The position numbers and the translations under genes were made by a program. From assembly GCA_000436795.1 (NCBI GenBank), contig HF993244.1, positions 1-21,677 of the forward strand: DNA of 21,677 bases, given 5' to 3'. The stretch is from Bacteroides sp. CAG:1076. GTDB taxonomy: Bacteria; Bacteroidota; Bacteroidia; Bacteroidales; Bacteroidaceae. The notes beneath the pieces were generated by a model, which saw only the letters and a list, made by a program, of their open reading frames with translations, was not told the DNA's origin and did no database searches. Shown in pieces: positions 15,966 through 21,677 of the stretch; the first letter of the stretch is position 1, and the number at the start of each line of letters is the position of its first letter.

Positions 15966-17498
15966 TTACAAAGGCATATTACCATGCTTCTTCGGAGGAT
16001 TGCTTACACTCTTGTTCTGAGTCATTTCAAGAGCCTGAATCAGTTTGTAACGAGTATCCTTCGGAAGGATGATCTCATCGATATAACCCTGTTCAGCTGC
16101 ACGATACGGATTAGAGAATTTCTCTTTGTATTCTTCTACAGCCTTAGCCTTTTCTTCCGGAGTAGCCTTACGATACAGAATGTTTACAGCTCCATCGGCT
16201 CCCATTACAGCAATTTCGGCTGTAGGATATGAGAAGTTTACATCAGAACCAATAGGTTTACTGTTCATCACAATGTACGCACCTCCGTAAGCCTTACGTG
16301 TAATCACTGTAATCTTAGGCACTGTAGCTTCGGCATAAGCATATACAATCTTCGCTCCGTGACGGATGATACCGTTGTGTTCCTGAGTACATCCTGGCAA
16401 GAATCCCGGAACATCTTCGAAAGTAACGATTGGAATATTGAAACAGTCGCAGAAACGGATGAAACGAGAAGCCTTATCTGAAGCATCGATATCGAGTACA
16501 CCTGCCAGATATGCCGGCTGATTGGCAACAATACCTACCGAACGTCCACCCAGACGAGCGAAACCAACGACAATATTCTTGGCAAAATGAGGCATAACCT
16601 CGAAGAAATAATGATTGTCGACTACCGGTTCGATGATATTCTTGATATCGTACGGCATGTTCGGATCATCAGGAATAACTGTCATCAGTGATTCATCTGC
16701 ACGACGGATATCGTCTGTGCAAGCGATAGAAGGAGCATCTTCCATGTTATTGGAAGGTAAGAAGCTCAACAATTCGCGGATGCTCATCAAAGTTTCTTCT
16801 TCTGTTTCGCAAAGGAAATGAGTCACACCACTCTTACTGCTATGGGTATAAGCACCACCCAATTCTTCCTTGTCTACTTCTTCGTGAGTAACAGCCTTTA
16901 CAACATCCGGACCTGTAATGAACATGTGACTCTTTTCCTTCACCATGAAAATGAAGTCGGTCAACGCCGGTGAGTAGCAAGCACCTCCTGCACACGGGCC
17001 GAGGATAGCCGAAATCTGCGGAATCACACCCGAAGCAATTGTATTCTGATAGAAGATTGAAGCATATCCAGAGATACTTCCTACACCTTCCTGAATACGA
17101 GCACCACCCGAGTCATTCAAAGCAATAACCGGAGCACCATTCTTCAAAGCCAACTGCTGTACCTTTACAATCTTCTGTGCACCGGTAGCACTCAACGTAC
17201 CACCATATACAGTAAAGTCGTAAGCATATACATAAACCAGACGACCATCAATTTTACCATAACCGCAAACGATACCGTCACCCGGAATATGCTTTTTATC
17301 CATACCGAAATCGGTACAGTGATGGATAACCAATTTATCTATTTCATTGAACGTACCTTTATCAAGCAACATATCGATACGTTCGCGGGCAGTCATATGA
17401 CCATTAGCATGTTGTTTTTCTACACGCTCTACTCCTCCGCCTTGAGAAGCCAGCTTATCCAGCTCCTCAAAATTCTTATATTGTTCTGCTGTTGTCAT
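15966..17498 (-). CDS. pccB: Acyl-CoA (propionyl-CoA type) carboxylase carboxyltransferase subunit
   Basis: A 510-residue cytoplasmic carboxyltransferase that moves CO2 between carboxybiotin and an acyl-CoA; here most likely propionyl-CoA to (S)-methylmalonyl-CoA or the reverse. Both crotonase-fold halves are present. The oxyanion-hole glycines are in GGARIQEG (131-138) and the GPCAGGACYSPALTDF loop is at 167-182; the second half has AYGGAYIVMNSKP and AEIAVMGADGA. The C-terminus KKHGNMPL is typical of the propionyl-CoA group. Position 409 is Ile in GGAYIVM, where vertebrate and Streptomyces PccB have Asp. It is the last gene of the operon, 4 bases after the biotin carrier. Methylmalonyl-CoA decarboxylase alpha subunit (MmdA) is the main alternative; the adjacent biotin carboxylase favours a carboxylase. 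Confidence 0.93.
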   Translation of the reverse strand: MTTAEQYKNFEELDKLASQGGGVERVEKQHANGHMTARERIDMLLDKGTFNEIDKLVIHHCTDFGMDKKHIPGDGIVCGYGKIDGRLVYVYAYDFTVYGGTLSATGAQKIVKVQQLALKNGAPVIALNDSGGARIQEGVGSISGYASIFYQNTIASGVIPQISAILGPCAGGACYSPALTDFIFMVKEKSHMFITGPDVVKAVTHEEVDKEELGGAYTHSSKSGVTHFLCETEEETLMSIRELLSFLPSNNMEDAPSIACTDDIRRADESLMTVIPDDPNMPYDIKNIIEPVVDNHYFFEVMPHFAKNIVVGFARLGGRSVGIVANQPAYLAGVLDIDASDKASRFIRFCDCFNIPIVTFEDVPGFLPGCTQEHNGIIRHGAKIVYAYAEATVPKITVITRKAYGGAYIVMNSKPIGSDVNFSYPTAEIAVMGADGAVNILYRKATPEEKAKAVEEYKEKFSNPYRAAEQGYIDEIILPKDTRYKLIQALEMTQNKSVSNPPKKHGNMPL

Positions 17499-17502
17499 AA
17501 GT

Positions 17503-18021
17503 TTAATTTTCTTCTTTTACTACATCCAGAGTCATGATAACCTGGTTACTGTTTACAGAGTCGCCTTCATTTACAAGTATGTCCTTTACAACACATTCGC
17601 TGTTTACCTTGTAATTACTCTGCATCTTCATAGCTTCAATTACAACTACGATATCGCCAGCCTGCAAGCGGTCGCCTACCTTCACCGGAATCTTCACAAC
17701 CTTACCCGGCATCGGAGAAACAATCTTATCCTGCTGTTTCTCGTCAGCATTCTTACGCATACGGAGGTATTTAGCCTGTGAGTCTATGATATCGATATTA
17801 TATGACTGGTAGTGAGCATTTACCGTATAACTCTTTCCACCTTCCTTACGAATCAGTTCGGCGTTGTACGACTTTCCCTCATGCAAGATAGAGCAACTAC
17901 CGTTTTCTGCCATTACAATATCCACATCGTAAGGAACACCATCGATAGTCAACTGTACTTTATTGCCTTCTTTGCTGACCAGTGTAACGTCAGCCACTCT
18001 GTCACCTATATGTATTTCCAT
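17503..18021 (-). CDS. Biotin carboxyl carrier protein with BT-like N-terminal domain
   Basis: A 172-residue carrier. The C-terminal biotinyl domain (about 98-168) has the signature EAMKM with Lys132 as the biotin site, preceded by VSPMPGKV. The N-terminal half (1-85, beta-rich, with TIDGVPYDVDIV and SYTVNAHYQSYNIDI) resembles the biotin-transfer (BT) barrel of the PccA subunit rather than the linker of E. coli AccB. The pair AccC plus this protein therefore looks like a PccA alpha subunit split in two. It carries the carboxyl group from the biotin carboxylase to the carboxyltransferase. It lies 11 bases after the biotin carboxylase gene and 4 bases before the carboxyltransferase gene, with a possible weak GAAGA ribosome site. 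Confidence 0.93.
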   Translation of the reverse strand: MEIHIGDRVADVTLVSKEGNKVQLTIDGVPYDVDIVMAENGSCSILHEGKSYNAELIRKEGGKSYTVNAHYQSYNIDIIDSQAKYLRMRKNADEKQQDKIVSPMPGKVVKIPVKVGDRLQAGDIVVVIEAMKMQSNYKVNSECVVKDILVNEGDSVNSNQVIMTLDVVKEEN

Positions 18022-18032
18022 AAATATCTTCT

Positions 18033-19544
18033 TTAAATTCGCAATACACCTTTTTTCAATCCAAATTCACGCCAGCGGCTGATAGGACGGTTATCAGAAG
18101 AGCCTGAATTATTTTCTTCCAGATTCATCAAATAATCGATGTATGCTGCAATCATTGCGATATTTTCAGTTTCTTCTTCTTTCTGACCTGCCCATTTACG
18201 CAACATATCCTGGTGTTTGGGGATAAACAGAGTATTGTAATGTCCTTCTACAAAGTCGGGAACATTCATGATATGACGCAAATAACCGATATTCGTCTTC
18301 AAACCCGTAATCTTGTATTCATACAGCACACGACGCATACGTTCGATAGCGAACTCACGGGTAGTAGCCCATACAATCAGCTTACCAATCATCGGGTCAT
18401 AGTAAATAGGAATTTCGTAACTTTCGTATACGTAACTATCGATACGTACACCGATACCGTTCGGTTCCATCAGTTGACGGATAACACCCGGCGAAGGCAT
18501 GAAATTGTTTTCAGAATCCTCGGCACAGATACGGCATTCGATGGCATGACCACGCTGTTTCAAATCTTCCTGCTTGAAATGAAGAGGTTCATTATTAGCA
18601 ATGCGAAGCTGTTCCTTAACCAGGTCTACACCTACCACTTCTTCAGTAATAGGATGTTCAACTTGCAGACGTGTATTCATTTCAAGGAAATAGAAATTAC
18701 GATGCTTGTCGACCAGGAACTCAATTGTTCCAGCTCCTTTATAATTTACAGCTTTGGCAGCAGCCACAGCAGCCTCACCCATTTTCTGACGAAGTTCGGG
18801 AGTGACAAATGGAGAAGGAGTTTCTTCCACGATTTTCTGGTTACGACGCTGAATAGAACATTCACGTTCGAACAAATGTACAGCATTGCCATAATTATCT
18901 CCCAGAATCTGGAACTCGATATGATGTGGTTCTTCTACGAATTTTTCCAGATAAACCGTATCGTCGCCAAACGATGACATCGATTCCGAACGAGCTGTAT
19001 TGTAAGCTTCCTCAACTTCCGACTCATTATGAATAAGGCGCATACCTTTACCGCCTCCACCCATAGAAGCCTTCAGCATAACCGGATAACCGATACGATT
19101 ACAGATTTCCTTAGCCTCTTCTACACTCTGCAAAGGCTGTTCCGTACCTGGAACTACCGGAACCCCCGCAGCAATCATATGTTTACGTGCAGAAATCTTA
19201 TCGCCCATAGCATCCATTGTTTCAGGATCGGGACCGATAAAAATGATTCCTTCTTCACGACAACGACGTGCAAATTCGGAATTCTCCGAAAGGAAACCAT
19301 ATCCCGGATGAATTGCATCCACTCCATGACGCTTAGCCGCCATGATAATTTTATCAATGTTCAGATAGCTCTCACGAGATGCTGCCGGACCAATCAGGCA
19401 AGCCTCATCTGCATAAAGTACGTGGCGTGCCGTTCTGTCGGCTTCCGAGAAGACTGCCACGGTACGAATGCCCATTTCACGGCAAGAACGCATCACGCGC
19501 ACAGCAATTTCGCCACGGTTAGCGATTAATACCTTGTGTATCAT
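18033..19544 (-). CDS. accC: Biotin carboxylase subunit of acyl-CoA carboxylase
   Basis: A 503-residue ATP-grasp enzyme that carboxylates biotin with bicarbonate and ATP. Visible landmarks: N-terminal KVLIANRGEIAVR, the ATP-binding glycine loop MGGGGKGM (161-168), EFQILGD, the ECSIQRRNQK segment, and EMNTRLQVEHPITEEV (about 287-302) with the metal-binding Glu and catalytic Arg. It is about 50 residues longer than E. coli AccC. The tail from about 450 (ENIAMIAAYIDYLMNL, SRWREFG) resembles the region that leads into the BT domain of PccA. First gene of the accC, biotin carrier, carboxyltransferase operon, behind a promoter at 19617-19648. The gene symbol follows common annotation; pccA (N-terminal part) would describe its likely role equally well. 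Confidence 0.95.
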   Translation of the reverse strand: MIHKVLIANRGEIAVRVMRSCREMGIRTVAVFSEADRTARHVLYADEACLIGPAASRESYLNIDKIIMAAKRHGVDAIHPGYGFLSENSEFARRCREEGIIFIGPDPETMDAMGDKISARKHMIAAGVPVVPGTEQPLQSVEEAKEICNRIGYPVMLKASMGGGGKGMRLIHNESEVEEAYNTARSESMSSFGDDTVYLEKFVEEPHHIEFQILGDNYGNAVHLFERECSIQRRNQKIVEETPSPFVTPELRQKMGEAAVAAAKAVNYKGAGTIEFLVDKHRNFYFLEMNTRLQVEHPITEEVVGVDLVKEQLRIANNEPLHFKQEDLKQRGHAIECRICAEDSENNFMPSPGVIRQLMEPNGIGVRIDSYVYESYEIPIYYDPMIGKLIVWATTREFAIERMRRVLYEYKITGLKTNIGYLRHIMNVPDFVEGHYNTLFIPKHQDMLRKWAGQKEEETENIAMIAAYIDYLMNLEENNSGSSDNRPISRWREFGLKKGVLRI

Positions 19545-19616
19545 GCTTTATGTTTTAGTTATTATCTTCGTTTAAGCCGCCGCCGCGTCATTCGGCACAC
19601 GCAGCCAAAATCTGTG

Positions 19617-19648
19617 CAAAATTAGCAAAAAAAGATATACCGTTCCAA
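19617..19648 (-). promoter_or_regulatory. Promoter of the accC operon
   Basis: On the minus strand TAATTTTG (complement of 19617-19624) is a perfect -7 box and TTGG (complement of 19645-19648) stands 20 bases upstream. The leader is about 65 bases, GC-rich near its start (GCGGCGGCGG). The surrounding 300-base gap (19545-19844) also holds the dyad at 19695-19710 and the htrA terminator, but no credible gene. Confidence 0.6.
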
Positions 19649-19694
19649 TTATCCTTTCTTTTTTTGCCCATGGGAAGGAATTTAGCATAAAATA

Positions 19695-19710
19695 CCTACC
19701 TATTGGTAGG
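19695..19710. repeat. Short dyad CCTACC-TATT-GGTAGG upstream of the accC promoter
   Basis: Perfect 6-bp arms around 4 bases, about 47 bp upstream of the accC -33 box. There is no T-run, so it is not a terminator. It could be an activator or repressor site, or chance. Confidence 0.35.
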
Positions 19711-19762
19711 CTTACATTCGCAAAAAGGGTGAAAACGCAAAGTCGAGGTGACAAAACGAAAA

Positions 19763-19794
19763 AAGTCCGGGAAACTTAACAGCTCCCCGGACTT
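19763..19794 (-). terminator. Terminator of htrA
   Basis: On the minus strand AAGTCCGGG, a 14-base loop, CCCGGACTT and then TTTT. It lies 51 bases after the htrA stop and separates htrA from the accC operon. Confidence 0.85.
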
Positions 19795-19844
19795 CTCCTT
19801 AAATTTATTTTTCTTTACCTAAAAACAATCACCTTAATCTATTC

Positions 19845-21341
19845 TTAATTCTGCGACAAGTCGACTGCATAGTTGGCACGTTTACCCGATGGATATACAC
19901 CAACCATAAACAATACCTGATCGGGCGACTGAGAAGCAGACTTCATAATCTCTTCCAGATCCTGAACTGTCTTCAACTGCTTGCCGTTTGCCTTCAGGAT
20001 AATAAATCCTTTACGGATACCACAATCGGCCATTCTGCCTTCACTTACACCTGTTACCTGTACACCATAGCCCAAATTCAACTGTTTCTTCAAATCGGAA
20101 GGCACTTCACGGAATGCAGCACCCAGCAATTGCATATCGGCATTCTTTACAATCTTGGTATTACCCTGTGCATTCTTCAATGTAACAGTGAAATTCTTTT
20201 CTTTCTTTTCACGCCATACTTTCAAGGTAACCTTATCACCCGGACGATATTTAGCAAGTGAACCTTGTAGTTCGGCCATAGTCTTTATCTTCTTACCATT
20301 CAGTTCCATGATAACATCGTTCACCTTCAGGATACCGTCTACCGAACCGCCTTCAGTTACTTCAACAACCTGTACACCCTCGTTGATACCCAGTTCCTTC
20401 TGTTCCTTACGGATTTCATCCGGATAAGTTTCATCACCCATATTACGTCCGGCAACACCCAGCAAGGCACGCTGTACAGTACCATACTGCTTCAAGTCGG
20501 TTACCACCTTTGTCATGATGCTGGTCGGAATAGCAAATCCGTATCCCGAATAAGCTCCGGTAGGAGAAACCAGCATGGCATTAATACCTACCAGCTCACC
20601 CTTGGCGTTGACCAGCGCACCACCACTGTTTCCCTGGTTGATAGCCGCATCGGTCTGGATAAACGATTCTACACCGTTGGCACCCAGTCCACGAGCCTTG
20701 GCGCTGACGATACCAGCCGTAACCGTAGATCCCAGATTGAACGGATTACCTACAGCCAGTACCCATTCGCCCACTTTCAGACGATCTGAGTCGCCCACCG
20801 GTATAGCAGGGAAATCATCTCCCTCAATCTTAACCAAAGCAAGGTCGGTAGTCGGGTCGGCACCGATAACACGTCCCTTCATCTCGCGTCCGTCGTGCAA
20901 CTTGACAGATATTTCATCAGCTCCGTCGATTACATGATTGTTGGTTGCGATATAACCATCTTTCGAAATAATTACGCCCGAACCAAAACCACGCTGTTCC
21001 GGAGTTTGTACCTGCTGCTGACGTCCACGTCCGTCGCCGAAGAAGAAATCGAAAATATCGGGCTGTCCCTGTATGGTTTTAACCTTACTTCTTTGTACAG
21101 ACATTATATGTACAACAGAGTTCAGAGAGCTCTCTGCCGCTTTAGTCAAATCGACCGGCTGCATGCTTGATGCATCCAAGGCAGCATAACGAGCATTCGA
21201 CGCTGTTTGAAATTCATCATAGAAAGACGTATTCTTATCCTGCTTAGATTGCATAAGAGTATAAGTAGTAACTCCTGCCACTCCTGCACTGACAGCCATT
21301 ACTGCGACTGCCCCTAATGCGATTTTAGTTGTCTTTTTCAT
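19845..21341 (-). CDS. HtrA/DegP family periplasmic serine protease
   Basis: A 498-residue envelope quality-control protease. The N-terminus (residues 5-30) is a signal or membrane anchor. The trypsin-like domain (about 62-285) has the full triad His136 (TNNHVID), Asp166 (TTDLALV) and Ser239 (GNSGGAL). Two PDZ domains follow (about 290-385 and 400-492), the first with GGSVDGILKVNDVIMELNG. A Gln-rich regulatory loop (GRGRQQQVQTPEQ, about 104-116) precedes the first strand of the active domain, as in DegP-like proteins. Such proteases digest or hold misfolded periplasmic proteins as cage-forming trimers. The gene is alone, divergent from rnpB. The upstream region has only a poor -7 match (TACTTTAG, complement of 21395-21402), which may mean control by an alternative sigma factor. 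DegP, DegQ and DegS cannot be told apart with certainty. Confidence 0.94.
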   Translation of the reverse strand: MKKTTKIALGAVAVMAVSAGVAGVTTYTLMQSKQDKNTSFYDEFQTASNARYAALDASSMQPVDLTKAAESSLNSVVHIMSVQRSKVKTIQGQPDIFDFFFGDGRGRQQQVQTPEQRGFGSGVIISKDGYIATNNHVIDGADEISVKLHDGREMKGRVIGADPTTDLALVKIEGDDFPAIPVGDSDRLKVGEWVLAVGNPFNLGSTVTAGIVSAKARGLGANGVESFIQTDAAINQGNSGGALVNAKGELVGINAMLVSPTGAYSGYGFAIPTSIMTKVVTDLKQYGTVQRALLGVAGRNMGDETYPDEIRKEQKELGINEGVQVVEVTEGGSVDGILKVNDVIMELNGKKIKTMAELQGSLAKYRPGDKVTLKVWREKKEKNFTVTLKNAQGNTKIVKNADMQLLGAAFREVPSDLKKQLNLGYGVQVTGVSEGRMADCGIRKGFIILKANGKQLKTVQDLEEIMKSASQSPDQVLFMVGVYPSGKRANYAVDLSQN

Positions 21342-21470
21342 ACGTTTATATCGTTTAAATTGTTAATTTCAATAGTTGTTTAACATTTCATTTGCTAAAG
21401 TAGAACAAAATTCATACGATTGTACTCGGCATCGCCTCTTTTTTCTCTCTTTTAACAAAGAAATATTATC

Positions 21471-21488
21471 CGTTAACCGCAGTTAACG
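21471..21488. repeat. Inverted repeat CGTTAAC-CGCA-GTTAACG between htrA and rnpB
   Basis: Perfect 7-bp arms around a 4-base centre, about 130 bp upstream of the htrA ATG and 94 bp upstream of the rnpB -7 box. There is no T-run, so a protein-binding site is more likely than a terminator. Confidence 0.5.
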
Positions 21489-21581
21489 ACTACCGCCTGC
21501 CAATTTTACATTCATTACCAGACAGTTTGCAGGGTGAACAGATATTTCTGACAAAAATGTCATAAATTCATTTTATTTACG

Positions 21582-21589
21582 TACCTTTG
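21582..21589 (+). promoter_or_regulatory. -7 box of rnpB
   Basis: TACCTTTG fits TAnnTTTG and lies 6-7 bases before the predicted first bases of RNase P RNA. No clear TTTG is found at the usual spacing upstream. Confidence 0.65.
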
Positions 21590-21594
21590 CAACA

Positions 21595-21677
21595 AGAAAG
21601 CAGTTGGTCGGTTTGTCGCTGGTACATTTGTACAAGAGGAAAGTCCGGGCAACACAGAGCATCCTACTTCCTAACAG
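21595..21677 (+). ncRNA. rnpB: RNase P RNA (class A), 5' part, cut by the window end
   Basis: About the first 83 bases of the RNA that removes 5' leaders from precursor tRNAs. The near-invariant P-RNA segment GAGGAAAGTCCGGGC is at 21636-21650, followed by AACACAGAGCA and then ACTTCCTAACAG, as in bacterial type A molecules. The upstream GGTCGGTTTGTCGCTGG forms the P1/P2 side and the stretch around 21623-21635 the P3 arm. The exact 5' end is set by the -7 box at 21582-21589 and is good to a few bases. The catalytic core's 3' half lies outside the window. Confidence 0.93.

Noticed and set aside
15966..17498. Reading the carboxyltransferase as the alpha subunit of a Na+-pumping methylmalonyl-CoA decarboxylase.
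   Set aside because: No membrane beta or gamma subunit is nearby, and a biotin carboxylase heads the operon, which a decarboxylase would not need. The alternative stays possible if those subunits are encoded elsewhere.
19572..19754. A 60-codon minus-strand frame between htrA and accC.
   Set aside because: It covers the accC -7 and -33 boxes, has no ribosome site and ends in the GC-rich accC leader; not a credible gene.
21623..21635. TTTGTACAA in rnpB, resembling the palindrome core at 4462-4500.
   Set aside because: It belongs to the P3 arm region of RNase P RNA and is short enough to be chance.
1..21677. Mobile elements, CRISPR arrays, tRNAs, restriction or defence genes.
   Set aside because: No transposase, integrase, phage protein, direct-repeat array, tRNA fold or defence motif was seen on either strand.

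Overview
The window looks like chromosomal DNA of a Bacteroidales bacterium, probably Bacteroides or a close relative; I cannot fix the species from sequence alone. Four things point there. Most transcription units start behind the Bacteroidetes-type promoter (TTTG-like -33, about 20 bases, TAnnTTTG -7). Leaders are AT-rich and mostly lack a Shine-Dalgarno sequence. Both halves of a propionyl-CoA/methylmalonyl-CoA pathway are present. The protein sequences (EttA N-terminus, AspT-like transporter, MutAB, split propionyl-CoA carboxylase) read as typical of the group.

Layout. 1-2881 (minus strand): the 5' end of ettA, an MFS transporter and panB in close tandem behind one promoter, preceded by a HAD phosphatase. 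2964-4322 (plus): a MATE efflux pump ending at a perfect hairpin terminator. 4402-4551: a convergent intergenic stretch with two palindromes centred 21 bp apart. 4552-7133 (minus): an Nramp metal transporter with a candidate operator at its start, and a radical SAM protein of the putative DNA modification/repair family. 7260-8162 (plus): an EamA/DMT transporter, convergent with an AspT-like duplicated-domain transporter (8267-9949, minus). 10128-14154 (plus): mutA-mutB, the two subunits of B12-dependent methylmalonyl-CoA mutase. 14350-15695 (minus): a translationally coupled TlpA-like thioredoxin and a cell-wall amidase. 15966-19544 (minus): biotin carboxylase, biotin carrier and carboxyltransferase. 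19845-21341 (minus): an HtrA/DegP periplasmic protease. From about 21595 to the end (plus): the 5' part of RNase P RNA (rnpB), cut by the window edge.

How the genes fit together. MutAB interconverts succinyl-CoA and (R)-methylmalonyl-CoA, and the biotin enzyme interconverts (S)-methylmalonyl-CoA and propionyl-CoA. The two units converge and form most of the succinate-propionate route; the epimerase that links them is not in the window. The TlpA-like protein, the amidase and HtrA act in the envelope. The remaining genes are transporters or housekeeping.

There is no phage, transposon, CRISPR array, tRNA or obvious defence island. I found no clear new system. The items most worth a second look are the radical SAM protein (sliding-clamp-like C-terminal motif, extra cysteines, usual partner gene not adjacent), the Cys/His linker in MutA, the twin palindromes at 4462-4500, the inverted repeat upstream of mntH and the palindrome between htrA and rnpB.
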